Source of the DNA: Branchiostoma lanceolatum
Lineage: Eukaryota; Chordata; Leptocardii; Amphioxiformes; Branchiostomatidae
Direction of reading: 5' to 3'
DNA: 64,000 bases
NCBI RefSeq assembly: GCF_035083965.1
Contig: NC_089727.1
Coordinates: 5,275,501-5,339,500, forward strand
The notes under the pieces are model-generated. The model saw only the letters and a program-made list of their open reading frames with translations. It was not told where the DNA came from and made no database searches. Numbering within the stretch: the first letter of the stretch is position 1; the number at the start of each line of letters is the position of its first letter. A program made the position numbers and the translations under genes. Of the stretch, positions 1-11,169 are shown one piece after another.

Positions 1-2470
1 CTGACTAAAAGCATCAAGCCAGTATTGTGGTATGCCACAGAATCTTTAAGAGTAATGCTAATTACAGGCAAATGCAATGCAGACAGATCAATTTATCATA
101 GCCTACAGATGAAGGAAAGTAACATTAGTGAATGAATGAATGAATATTTGTTGCAGGAAATGTAAATGTTATAATCAGAATTGGACTACACCATGTAAGA
201 ATGTAGTAAGTTTGAAGAAGGGAATGTGAGGGATGTGAACTGTAACATAGCAGGTTAAGTTTTCAATTTTTGCACACTGAAAAGTTGTATGTAAAGCAAC
301 AAAGAACCCACCAGTATGTCTGGCTCAGACATTGAAGGAAGTTTCAGTAGAAAGCCAAAAAGCTATTGTGCAAGCAAATGCAATCATTGCATTTTCTTTT
401 AGATATGTATAATACAATGCATGTATATCAGCTTCATGATTCTGACAACAAATCAAATCTCCCTTTGTGGCCAACTCAATGTAGCATAGGATGGGGTGAA
501 CTGAACACCATGATTTCAAACTTTTTATAGCCATTGACATGTGACGTAGTGTGATAAACAGTCTTCACTTTTATCACTACATGTATTAGGGTTGCTACAA
601 TGTACAAGGTAACAGGGTCTTAGCACTTAGGACAAATGTTTGAACAGTGGTAGAGTTTGACTGTAAGTATTACACTTTCCATAGTTTCATTAAGTTACAA
701 CGCTACAGGTGTAGAGAGCAAACCAAGAACAAGTAGTAGCAGAACAAGAATAGCTTTTAGTCAGAATTACTAGTACATTATTCATCTTATTGTTATAAGA
801 ACATCGATTTGTCTCGATGTCAAACATAGCATATTAAGAAGATCCTTTTGAAAACGTGTACAGAATGTGTTGTGGCTGTCTCTCTCTTTTTCAAGAGACC
901 ACATCAAATAGACACGTTGAGAAGGATTTATGAAACACTAGCTGTCTTGATGAAGCGGGTAGGTACTTGTACATCATTATTGTGAAAACTTGCAAGGGAG
1001 GACAGGAAGGGCTAATGGTGTATGCCATTGGAAGTTTCCAAACAGCAGCCAACACATATGGACATAACAAACGCTTTCTTTACTGGTAATGGTACTTTTG
1101 AGGCAAAAAGGAAGCACTAGAATAAAAGAAGGAAACATTATCATTGTATGATATATATCGAACATTAATTTCTTTAAAGTCCTAACTCACTGAGTCTACT
1201 TTATCCATTATTTTGTCCATCTATTACTTACCACGGACTAAGATCATTATGTTAAGATATGTCTTCAGCCAGCACATAAACTTTTTAAAGACATTTATCA
1301 GCAAGTATTTGGTGTAGCATGGGCCTGTGCATAGGCCATTGTAAATAGCAAGTAGTCCTCTGTATCAGAGTTTTCTATAACAGTGGGTTGTATGTAACGT
1401 CTCCAAGTGCAGTGCATTTGTAAGATTGAATTAACCACAGGGTCACGTAAGGACACCCATAGGAGGGACTCATTGATTCTCCATTAGAAGGAATCCATCA
1501 GATATAACCGGTTTAAAATTAAACAAGTACAGCTTGAGCTAGATCATCAATACTCATAATACATTGATATGCACTTGGCCAAGTATTACCATGAGGACTT
1601 GTTATATGACTACTATGTTTTTTTGTGTTTTTTTGCTTCGCATTGTCTCAGTCAGTTATTCCAAACATTAAATGCTGCATTTCTTAAGCTTTAAACAGCA
1701 CATATGATATTCCTTTGCCTCGCAGTTGACGTTTGTGTTGAATTGTGTACATTCTGTAATATTATGTCAGAGGGGCAAGCTTCCCAAGCACTGAACTTGT
1801 CTTTGTGTGTATTCACAGCAATTATATATACATCCAGACATCTTGAGGTTAGAAAGTGTAGACCTTTATTATTCTACATTTTAATGTTGGTGCTGGTATG
1901 GCTACAGTATATACTCAGCTGTGCAGTAGAATATTATGATTATGATACCATATAAAATGGTAACGATATTGCTAGACATGTATATTACTCAAGCTGTTGC
2001 CTCAGCATTTTACCACTCTCATATAGTCTGCATTGTTATGCATATTTGTTATTTAGCAATGTGCAAGTCTTTGATTATGTGCTGTATAGGTATTCTGACA
2101 CACTTGCAGACACTCCCTGCCTTGAATATAAGATGTACCTGCTTTTGTTGATATGGTGTCCATTCCAGTTTAGGCCGCATATAATAGATTATAGTCTTGT
2201 TGGATGGTTTATATAGGTTATAGTTGTCTAATGTAGGAACTCTTTTATGTCTGTTTAAACATTCACACCCCAATGAACTGGATGTGGGCAGTTGATATCC
2301 GTATTTTGGCAGTTTACACCTATCCGTTCTTGATCTGTGTGCTATATGTGTATTACTAGTATGCTAAATTTGTTGCTCTACATTGTTTTTGCTGAAATTC
2401 TTTTAAGCTGCTCTTATTCTTTTAAGTCAAAAACGCCTTTCTCAAGAAGTGAGACCGAATGTTATAGAAT
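1..2470. other. Noncoding AT-rich sequence, no gene seen
   Basis: The open frames here are short (at most about 80 codons), overlap each other on both strands, and show no domain, splice-phase continuity or composition bias. Only a trivial GAAT microsatellite near 132-147 stands out. It lies downstream of the minus-strand homeobox gene and may be ordinary intergenic DNA. Confidence 0.5.
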
Positions 2471-2477
2471 ATTTACG

Positions 2478-2483
2478 TTTATT
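2478..2483 (-). terminator. Candidate poly(A) signal of the homeobox gene
   Basis: The minus strand reads AATAAA about 400 bases downstream of the homeobox stop codon. No better hexamer was seen between it and the stop. The sequence shows only the hexamer; the true cleavage site cannot be seen. Confidence 0.35.
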
Positions 2484-2889
2484 TGAAACAATAACTGAGA
2501 ACAGATGAACTTGTCAACAACTGTATTGTGCAATCTTTACAAAAATATCATTATCCTGACATTCAGATCTGCTTGTTACTGTGGTGGAAGTACAATAAAA
2601 CTAGTAACAGAAGAAGTCGTGTAGTTTTTGTAATAGAGAGTAGATAATAAGTTAACCAATGTTATAACTTAACATTAAATAACCCGAAGATCGTATAACA
2701 CAACATAATACAACACAACTTTTCAATCAACACAATAAATCCTTTAGTATATATACAAAATATTTACAGTCCCATAAACAAACCTATCTTTACATGTTAC
2801 AAATCTTTGAATGCTTCTTTCCAGACCAGCTGTACCTAGCACTAACAAAGCCTGATGCTACACAGAAGCAAGAATGCCCATGACTGTTT

Positions 2890-3321
2890 CTAGTAAGATG
2901 AAGGGATGGGGTGATATTTCTCGGGCATCACCACTGTCCTGTTGTACTCCCGAACATCGTCCGTTCCCACGTGGTCCTCGTAGAACCAGTGTACTGTGGT
3001 AGTCGCTCCCGGGTTCATGAACGACATGCTGGGAAGGTACTGGAGTGGCGCCTCCACGTACCCTGGGGTACCCTGCTCGACTGGTGACTTCACGCTGCAG
3101 TCTTTGTCACTTTTGCTAGGGGGCGTTGTCACACTGCACTTGGTGTTGTTGTTGTTGTTGTCTGGTGACCTTGGATGGAGTGGGGATGTTGTGATGGTTG
3201 CTGTTGAGGGCGGGGCGGTGTAGCCTGGACTTGTTGCTGGAGGAACAGGGCTGCTGAGTTTGATGGACTGTCGTTTCCGATTGCTCATTGGCTCCTTGGC
3301 TGCCATGACCTCAGTGATGAC
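2890..3321 (-). CDS. Homeobox gene, last coding exon
   Basis: The acceptor TTGTTCTAG is followed by an in-phase VITEVMAAKEP and then a serine/proline/threonine-rich tail ending HPIPSSY and TAG. A run of five Asn residues is encoded by a trinucleotide repeat near 3145-3160. No known domain; possibly a regulatory region, which is inference. Confidence 0.75.
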   Translation of the reverse strand, partial: VITEVMAAKEPMSNRKRQSIKLSSPVPPATSPGYTAPPSTATITTSPLHPRSPDNNNNNTKCSVTTPPSKSDKDCSVKSPVEQGTPGYVEAPLQYLPSMSFMNPGATTTVHWFYEDHVGTDDVREYNRTVVMPEKYHPIPSSY

Positions 3322-5321
3322 CTAGAACAATATATTTCTATTAGTTTTTTTTGACAAAGAACACTGTCCAGTTGGAACAATACTGTATTTCATGATAGCA
3401 TGGGTTAAAAAGTTATCCTTATGCAACTATAAGTTTAGCCTGAGTGGCATCCTGTTTCAGTTCCAGGCTCTAAGAGGGTATTATTTTACTATTATACGAC
3501 TACTATTTACTGTCATAGCCGTGATGTTACTAACCGTGGAAACATTTTCACATCTTTCACAAACAGACAGTCATATGTAAGGAGCATGTCAGAAGTACAC
3601 ACCTTCTGCATGTACTCCTCAGCGATGAGCTGTGGTCCCATGGCTCGGTGTGGCAGACTGGCGAGGGCAGCGCCCACTCTTCTGTCACGACTGCGCCGGT
3701 TCTGGAACCATGTCTGTTGAGAACACACAATTGATAAATAGATTGAACAACTATAACATATAATAGATCTTTCATAACTACATAGATACCATAAATCCAA
3801 AAATTTACTATAGGTAGAATTAAAGTTTGTGGTAGTTCTACAATTACAGCATTAGTCCCATACATTAAGTCCCACTTTAATAGACAATCCTACCTATAGA
3901 TATACGAGAAGTCACTGCTTTTGAATTCAAAATGGGAAATGATAGCGACAGTTCTAAATATTTTTTTTTTTAAATCAGTAATCTTTGAATGAATTTCGAA
4001 AGTAATAGCCTGGATGCCAGACCCCCAAACTCTCAATCGCCCACAGAGTTTGGGTGTCTGACATCCAGGCTACGAAAGTAATGGCTTTCTGTGCTAATTG
4101 AAACTTTTTTTCTCACCTGAACTTGTTTGGAGCCAACTCCCACGAAAGTCGCGATGACGTTCTTCTGGGCCGAGTCTGGCATCTTGGTGGCCTGATAAAC
4201 GCCCTCTAGCAGCTGCACCTGGTGTGGCATGTAGGCGTTCTTCCTGTTCCTGCCGACTTGCTGGGGTTTCTTCCTCGGGGGAACGTGGGGCTGCGGTGCC
4301 GACGGTGGGACGTAGCTGTCCTCGTGGTAGTTGGACTGCGTGTGGAACATGTTCCAGTCGTCTAAAATAAAAAATAAAAATAAAGAACAGGTTAGAATGT
4401 GTATCAATAAAAACTTGTGACTTACATGAAAAAGTGAATAAGTAATTTGTCATATAGATGTAGTAGTCTGGATGCCAGACCCCCAATCCCCGAAATATCT
4501 ATCAAACGATAGGTCATATAATTTGGAGCAGATGACATGATATGATATATATGCAACCAGTTTACATGGGAAATAGCAAAAATAGTTGAATTTATCCATA
4601 GGAAACATGTGTAATGTGGGTGTTCTTAGAAAAGCTGAGACCAGCTGAGCTCGGCAGGGACCCGCCACCCTAATCATCAGAAACGTCATCTACACAGCTT
4701 GACACACGCAAACCGACTTTAAAAACTTCAGATTTGCCATTATTTGTAGCCACTGTTACAGGTTTGTAGTATCTTTTGCGTTCTTATCATAATGCGACGT
4801 GTTCTTCGCCTGTTGTGACTTTTATATCATGTGGGAAACGCGAGATTACATTTTGTCGCATTGGCGTTCTATTTGCCGAAATCTCTTCGCATGATTGTGT
4901 TAATTCTGTCCGGACATTTTTGCCATATGCGCACTTCAAATCAAACGATTTTATCTCACAAAATATTCTCAAATCCGCAGATTCCATGCTTTTACTCAGG
5001 CTCAGCTAATGATTTAATCGAAATATGCATGAATAAACGGTAAATTGGTTTCCATTGAACTTTTTTTCCCGAAACTAACGCGCTAGGGGAAATATCGACT
5101 TTAGAAAAAAAATATATATTTTGATCTTATAATCATAATGACAGTCGATCGCAATCTCTGTAGAACTAGGAAAGTCGTTTATACGGTTACACGGTCTAGT
5201 AAGCGCATTTTCAAATGAGGAAAATGGGACCACAACGTAAAAATAGTGACTTACTCATGATTTCTTGAGGCTCCTGCTTGAAAGCGTTGATCATCTCTGG
5301 TGGTCTAGCAGTGCACAGCAT
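2890..5321 (-). CDS. Divergent homeodomain transcription factor, four exons
   Basis: A likely nuclear DNA-binding transcription factor. Exons at 5255-5321, 4117-4361, 3603-3713 and 2890-3321 join in frame into 284 codons plus stop. The homeodomain is residues 59-118, without insertions. Its recognition helix reads KQVQTWFQNRRSRDRR, so W48, F49, Q50, N51 and R53 are present, along with L16. Helices 1 and 2 are unusual (Y20 instead of F20, V40 instead of L40), and the usual basic N-terminal arm is reduced to RNRK. The N-terminus is short and proline-rich; the C-terminus (residues 142-284) is rich in S, P and T, with an asparagine run and no known domain. An intron splits the homeodomain between positions 46 and 47, a site common in paired-class genes. 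No paired domain is present. The start is the first ATG in the frame, with A at -3. I cannot assign a family; it resembles the lineage-restricted orphan homeobox genes known in amphioxus. Confidence 0.85.
3603..3713 (-). CDS. Homeobox gene, coding exon 3 (recognition helix)
   Basis: This 111-nt, phase-0/phase-0 exon has acceptor CAACAG and donor AAG|GTGTGT. It starts with TWFQNRRSRDRR, the DNA-contacting helix 3, and continues with an alanine- and leucine-containing tail ending EEYMQK. The WFQNRR core is what identifies the gene. Confidence 0.9.
4006..4072. mobile_element. Palindromic MITE, TAGCCTGG family, with 9-bp duplication
   Basis: TAGCCTGGATGCCAGACCCC ... AGAGTTTGGGTGTCTGACATCCAGGCTA forms two facing arms. 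CGAAAGTAA lies directly on both sides, a 9-bp target duplication. It sits in intron 2 of the homeobox gene, close to exon 2. Confidence 0.75.
4117..4361 (-). CDS. Homeobox gene, coding exon 2 (homeodomain helices 1-2)
   Basis: The acceptor TTTTATTTTAG and donor CAG|GTGAGA bound 245 nt. It encodes a proline-rich linker, a basic RKK stretch and homeodomain positions 1-46. It ends on a complete codon (KQVQ) and joins exon 3 directly at TWFQN. Confidence 0.85.
4464..4520. mobile_element. Truncated TAGTCTGG palindrome copy
   Basis: TAGTCTGGATGCCAGACCCC followed by AAATATCTATC and a partial return GATAGGT resembles the left half of the 62815 copy. The right arm is missing. It lies in intron 1 of the homeobox gene. 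Confidence 0.5.
5255..5321 (-). CDS. Homeobox gene, coding exon 1
   Basis: It encodes 22 residues starting MLCTARPPEMINAFKQEP and ends in phase 1 at A|GTAAGT. The spare A plus AC from exon 2 gives Asn. The upstream frame stays open to about 5480 but contains no ATG, so 5321 is the best start. FKQE could be a SUMO-type site, which is weak inference. Confidence 0.75.
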
Positions 5322-5399
5322 CTTGTCTCTAAGTCCGTAAAATCCTGCTCGACGGGTCGGTGAAATCTTCCAAAGACGACGGATAAAGTTCTCCTCAGC

Positions 5400-5900
5400 T
5401 TTAAGATGACAGTTTGCCAAACAAAAGAAACGCGTGGTAAAAGTTTGTGGACAAGGGAAAGTTTGGAGAGCGGAAGGCAAACGTTGTTATCAGGACGGAG
5501 TCCGAGTTCGAAGTGGCTGGTATCACCGTCACTATCTGACTGACATGTCGCCTGTTTGCGCAGAGCTTGTCTTTATCCTCCACCCTCTCGCTGACGTCAC
5601 CGCCTCGTCCATTGTCATGTGCCAGGCCGCTACCTTTGCTATTCATGAGGCGGCTCGCAGGGAAGGGACCCGCCGGCTTTGAGCGGCCTGGGAAAGTTGT
5701 AGCCCCATAATTTCTGAAAGCCCGTCATCATCATGACAATGGCGGCGTCCCTTTGATCGTGAGCTTGGCGTTGTCGTCCCCCCGCTGTGACGCGCGCGTG
5801 TAGGCGGCGGCGTGGTTCTCTGTATAGGTGTTTATACAAACCAATCCAGGTTTGAAAAGAGGCGGCTAAATAAAACTGTGAGGCGTAAGGACCACAAAGA
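5400..5900 (-). promoter_or_regulatory. GC-rich upstream region of the homeobox gene
   Basis: GC and CpG content rise sharply just upstream of the homeobox start compared with both flanks, as expected for a promoter and 5' leader. No TATA box in a convincing position was found. The start site is not determinable by eye. Confidence 0.4.
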
Positions 5901-6924
5901 AAACTTTCTTTCCCCGCCGTTGTCTGGTAGGATGTGTTTGAAGAGGGGAAAGTCTTAGATAAACCGACGTGCCCTGATAGGCGTGCGACTTGAACGTTTT
6001 TGTCGAGATTTGTTTCTTTTTGTCTACTTTTGCATGGCCTCTGTATGTTTTATCCCGTTATTTCGTTATTTTAGAGACCTGTGATTGGCGTGAGAAGTTT
6101 GACTTGTATTGATTTGCCTTATATTAAAGTTCAGGGCGCAACGCTTGTTACTGTTGTGTCGGTGATTTTTTGGGGGAAAATTCAACTCAAGAACTTGAAG
6201 AAGGATATCCCTTTTGCTCCCTTTATCTTACTTGATCAACTTTTTCAAAGGGAATGAAAGTGAATACATTTATTTTCCAACATGTCGTGTGCGAAAGTCT
6301 AATGTTGTGTTTTATCAGAATACAACACAGAAATTGAAATATTTCTTCTCTTGTGTTAGGTATTTTCAATTGTATCTATCCCTATTTAATATCAACTGCA
6401 GCCGGGTTTCTTGTAGTCCCTTGTCGGTAAATCGTAGCCTTGTCTGGATAGCGAAGTCACGGCGGGAGCGGACCGTCAAAGCTATTTTAAACAATGCTCG
6501 ACTCCAAGAAAGCAACACGTAACGCGAAACTACTAGTCGGTGTGGTGTGGGCTTGAATAAAGTTCTAAAAGTGAATTCTGCGGCTACGGCATCTTTTCTC
6601 AAGATGTAGCCTCGCTCTGAGTGTATGTGGTTGACTTGAGGTTGTCACTTCTATTTGCAATTGACTACGGCTACTGAGCCCGCGGAGCTTAATAGGGAAA
6701 CCATCCTTGGGAAAAATGTATACATTCCCTGATTTTTCGAAATCTCCCATCAGCTATACACCCCCCTTTCATCCTTAAACAGTAACAAGACGTTAAGAAG
6801 ATTAAAACCTCCCACTCCACTATCTCGCCCCGAAATTTGCATAATCTTGTTGTGGCAGTTATCACGACACCATCACAGATGTACCAGCTCGGAGCGAGCT
6901 ACCGGGAAGTCCCGAACCACAGCT

Positions 6925-7050
6925 ACGGTAGGGGTACTAATCCCTAATCCCCGGAGATAATTAATCTGGCTGCTGGTTTTCGTTCGGCTGATTATCTGCG
7001 TTTTGCTGGATAAGTGGATTGTTGCCAATTATCCCCCACCTCCTTAGCAG
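6925..7050. promoter_or_regulatory. Cluster of homeodomain-type binding words
   Basis: Two TAATCC words lie 1 bp apart at 6938-6943 and 6945-6950, followed within about 100 bp by ATAATTAATC, GATTATC, GGATAAG, GGATTG and AATTATC. TAATCC is the known preference of K50 homeodomains (Otx, Goosecoid, Pitx). An enhancer role for the homeobox gene 1.6 kb away is inference; such short words also occur by chance. Confidence 0.3.
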
Positions 7051-7340
7051 GCCTAGCGAGCTTATTACTGAGTACTTTTTCTGCTCGTATGTCACTTCTA
7101 GATTGTACACGGTTTCTTGTTAGGCGGATTTCGCAACGGGAGGCTATAAACATTAGCAATAGCACAGCCATCGGCTCCGTGTAGTCTGAAATGTAGAAAC
7201 TTACGGAAAAATAATACTGAAAAAGTTTGTGCTGGTGTACTTTGTCGTTGACAGTATAGTTATACCAGTATGACTACCAGTAGTATATATACCGTAGTTT
7301 TACGTCGATGAAGATTAGACATCCAGGTAATAAGATACAC

Positions 7341-7420
7341 CAAAAAAGCAATTACTCAAACAACTGGATATGATTTTCCAAAATCATATCCAGTTGTTTG
7401 AGTAATTGCTTTTTTTGGTA
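7341..7420. repeat. Hairpin terminus of a dispersed repeat
   Basis: Two arms of about 40 bp are near-perfect reverse complements around a central CC, each containing CAACTGGATATGATTTT. The adjacent GATTAGACATCCAGGTAA recurs at 36336-36360 and 36460-36480, and inverted near 33655-33685, which marks a dispersed repeat family. Confidence 0.6.
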
Positions 7421-8084
7421 TACCGTAGTTTTGATTTCTTCTTTTCCGGAAATGTGATGTAGAACAGAAGTAGTTGAAGATGTGAGTGAAATACTCTCAG
7501 ATGAGTATCAATATGTATAATAATTATGGTTTCTTCTTGTCGCAAAAATGTTCTCACATTCCTCACTTTCTGGGAACTGCTGATTCGACAGATTGTGTAG
7601 AATTTCTGTGGAATGTTGTTTGTCAACGCCACGAATATCACACCCAAACAACCCACTGTGATGATGATGTACTAAGCGATTTGTTGTTTTTCATGCAAAA
7701 ACAGCTCCTTCGTCGACTTTGTTACGTTTGGAAATACAACAGACCAACTAGTCACCCCAAATAGTCGTGGGAAACCGGCGGAGAAAGTCGACATTCGGCG
7801 CTCACGTATTGGTATCTGCTGTTTTTTAATTGTCATTTACGTGTTTTCTTTCTGTGGGGCCGGAGGGTCAAAGGTGCCGCCCGGCTCACCTGTGGAGACC
7901 GTTGATTGTTGTTGGATGTTGTCGTTTTAACCATTGTCTGTGTGTCGTCACCTGCTATGGACGCGTCCCTGTGCGAGCATCAAAGTACCGAGTAGTCTAG
8001 CACCTGTCTTGTCACCAACCGCGACTCGCGCCAGGCGCCAAAATCAAACTTTGGACCAGACGAATGATGACAATAGGAATACCG

Positions 8085-8710
8085 TAGCCTCTACCAGGCC
8101 CCGCGGATGGCCGGAAAAATAGTAGAAATTGGCCAAAGAATAGTATGCTAAAGCCCCTGTCACACCTCCTTGGTCACACTTGTGCGTATATCCGTTGCCG
8201 CGTGTGAGTTGCGCATTCACATTTTTTCCATACACATTCTCAATCGATCTGTGTAAGTTTTATGTACGCCGGCATGCGCACAATATGGCCCAGTAGGCAT
8301 GATAGTTTGGGGTATGAACGAAATAACGCTAATACGCAAGACATACTTTATAGATATTTTTCGATTATTTTTATGTATGTGTGAGGCAAATCTAACATCA
8401 TGTAACATATGAATAATGAAATGTGAGTCACACATTCGTCAAAATAATCGAAAAATTCCACAACTGTTGTGCGTACGGCTGCGTATTGAATTTTGTCCAT
8501 ACGCAACTCACACGCAACGGGTATACGCTCAAGTGTGACAGGGGCTTAAGGGGTCGGCTACGGAGAGAGGGTCCAATATGCCATCCAAACTGTAACTTCT
8601 ATGATCTTCTATGGCGGACTAACTTCGCTCGCATGTTATCCGTCTATTTGGCCAATTTCCACGATTTTCCCAGCGTCCTGTGGAGCCTGATAGAGGATAT
8701 GATAGGACGG
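8085..8710. mobile_element. Older inverted-repeat element split by a younger MITE
   Basis: Outside the 8152-8546 element, the flanks are themselves inverted. Around 8090-8140 the sequence CTCTACCAGGC...AGAAATTGGCCAAA is matched in reverse by TTTGGCCAATTTCCAC...GCCTGATAGAGG around 8645-8695. The arms are diverged. The arrangement suggests one transposon inserted into another. Confidence 0.4.
8152..8546. mobile_element. Harbinger-like MITE with TAA target duplication
   Basis: The ends are inverted repeats beginning AGCCCCTGTCACAC and similar for about 60 bp with small gaps (CGTATA, CCGTTGC, CGTGTGAGTTGCG shared). TAA flanks both sides (8149-8151 and 8547-8549). A 3-bp TWA duplication is typical of the PIF/Harbinger superfamily. 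At 395 bp with no transposase it is non-autonomous. Confidence 0.7.
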
Positions 8711-9751
8711 CGGTCACCCCTCGGCTACGCAACTCCCTCGGCTACATAACTCCCTTGTGTGTGTCCCCCCCTCCCCAATATACTGTATATGCCGCCGTTC
8801 TAGGAAGTCTGCGAAGGAGGCTAGATAGAGGCTAGGAATGCCGAAGTCTCCACCAGAATTCTCCCGGGGAAGTTCGAGTAGACGGAATACTAGTAACTAT
8901 ATCACATTAGTCTGAAAACAAAACAAAAAGATTCGTCCAAGTTTGATCAGTTTCAATATTAATAAGCCCCAAGAGTTTGCTAGAGACCATCGAGTAGCCC
9001 CAATGTCTTGAGCGGCTTAAGCCAGGAATAACAATCTGCGTAGTAAGCAATGAGACTTTTTTCAACCTCCTTGATTGTAAATGAGTAAGATATATGCTAA
9101 CTTTAGTCAGAGAAGAACTTGAACGTCTGTTTTACATCTCTAGCTCTGGATTCTACCAGTTTCACGAATTCAAGTTGTAAAACTAAAACGACGCCTGGGG
9201 TTCTGGATTTCTTTAAGCGCTCGACAAAAGCCTTTTCTCCGTCCACGACGCCATAGAATATATATCCTTGGTTTAATGTAGCTTAATTTTAAGGCTCATG
9301 ATGTCACATCATGAGTCCTCATGTGGCCTAGTATTGAAGTAGAACCGATTTAGATCAATATCACTTGCGATTTCGCAGGTACTTAACTGTTATTCTGCAC
9401 CCACATTTTTTGAGCGGAAAGCACATATTATAACCAGACACAACTTAAACGCGTACAGTATACGATGTGATATGTTAAACAAGAAAATTATTATGATATT
9501 TGATTTGAGTTATCTATTTGGCTGTAGAAAGAGTACAACCAGTTATGATATTGAGTTGGAAACTGTTATGATATTGAGTTGGAAACTGTTTATTAGGGCG
9601 CTAAAATAACATTGGCAAACTGTTCTTTTCTGTGAGCATAGTATCAAAACATAATCAACAAGAATCTACCCGCACCAAAAAGTGTAATTGGCTTGCCAGC
9701 GAACAAGTATTAATATTCCAGTCGCCAAATTGCCGCCGCTCTTTACCACCA

Positions 9752-9824
9752 GCCGCCATAGCTCAGTTGGTTAGAGCGCTGGTCTAGTAAACCAGAGGTC
9801 ATGAGTTCAACTCTCATTGGTGGC
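9752..9824 (+). tRNA. tRNA-Thr (anticodon AGT)
   Basis: This 73-nt cloverleaf has acceptor arms GCCGCCA and TGGTGGC pairing with one G-U, a D arm TAGCTCAGTTGGTTAGAGC, an anticodon stem CTGGT/ACCAG with loop CTAGTAA, and a T arm with GTTCAACTC. The anticodon is at 9786-9788. No intron is present. A TTTT run at 9829-9832 is a Pol III terminator. Confidence 0.95.
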
Positions 9825-10167
9825 TTTCTTTTATCAGCCTTTCTAATGCTTTGATTACGTAATCTTAATTTGTCCTTTTATATTATTTTATACAACCCAG
9901 CATCCATTCCCTTTTCGTAATACTTCATTTTATGTAACAATGTGTTCATGTCTACTTTATGGTATAGATAAACGACAAATTAGAAAGCCGACGGGGAGAG
10001 GGTGCACGACTAAACCATGTATAAAAGTGAGGTTAGAAGTATATAATTGTAGAAAAAAACAAATTTTAAACCTTCAAACGACTTTTCGTGACTCTAGGTG
10101 TTCGGACACAACACGGAAGTGTAGGAAAGCTTTGTAAAAAGAGCTAAAAAAGAATTTGAGCAAAATA

Positions 10168-10240
10168 GCCTTCAGAGAGATTTGAACTCTCGACCTCTGG
10201 TTTACTAGACCAGCGCTCTAACCAACTGAGCTATGAAGGC
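10168..10240 (-). tRNA. tRNA-Thr (anticodon AGT), second copy
   Basis: Read on the minus strand, it is 73 nt with acceptor GCCTTCA/TGAAGGC fully paired, the same D arm and anticodon arm as the copy at 9752, and a T arm with GTTCAAATC. The anticodon is at 10204-10206 on the complement. TTTT follows directly downstream. It differs from the first copy mainly in the acceptor and T stems, where changes are compensated. Confidence 0.95.
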
Positions 10241-11039
10241 TCATGACAGCGCCGTCCTGTTAACAGTTTTTATACTGTTCTTCCAAGTACACAGTCGTAA
10301 TTAAGAGTGTCAAAATAAACATACACTCCGATACAATGTTCTTATTTCATTACGGGGTTTTAAAAACTGCAATAATTAGGTAATAGTTTCGTATTGCGAC
10401 GTACCAGAAAGATTCACTGTCAGCCATTAGTAGCTGCACTTTGCAAAACTACCGCATGATGACGCTCCAACATGACGCCATGCAGTAGCGACCTCTTGCG
10501 GATGAAAATTAAGATAGTCTCTTGGTTGCAAGAATTAAACTCAACGTCCACAACAGTATGGTAGTTTTACCAGCCTTAAAAAAAAAACTGTTTTCAACGA
10601 AACATTCGTCAGAGCAGGACAGTCCCACTTTTCAGTTATCAGTCTGTTGGGTAAGTAATTTTGATTTCTTTTCAACTTTTAGACTATTTTAAAGTTATCA
10701 ATGCGTTAGATAAGAAACAAATTGCTGGTCTTTCAAGTTTTATTGACGCATGTATTCTACATGTGCAGTAAATTACTTGAAGACGAACATATTACTAACT
10801 TGAGGTTATTGAAATAAAAGTAACGTTAACTGTTACTTTCTATAAAGAAAAATCAAACTTTGTGAAATCAAAGTGCAAATGAATTTGTGAATAGATGAAG
10901 AAAAAATCTTACATTTGCTGCAGTCATATGTCAGCTTATTTTAGTGCACGTTTGCCCTGAAATATTGTCATATCGTTGGCAAATGTTCAGACAGTAGTTT
11001 TCCACAGTGGTAGTTTTCCTATGATACAAAATGTTGGAG

Positions 11040-11169
11040 TTGGCGCAGGCGCACACCACACCTGCAGCAAAGATGGCGGACCGGGGGTGAGCAGGACAAG
11101 TCGTCGCCGATTCTCCCGCAAACAAAGGACTTTTCTACCGGAATCGGAAACAGGACACCGCTAGACGGC
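11040..11169 (+). promoter_or_regulatory. SLAIN 5' leader with NRF1-like and YY1-like sites and a short uORF
   Basis: GGCGCAGGCGC (11042-11052) resembles an NRF1 site, and CAAAGATGGCGGA resembles the YY1 element found just downstream of many animal start sites. The ATG in that element opens a five-codon frame, M-A-D-R-G-stop, at 11073-11090, 79 bases before the SLAIN ATG. The exact start site is not visible. Confidence 0.45.
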
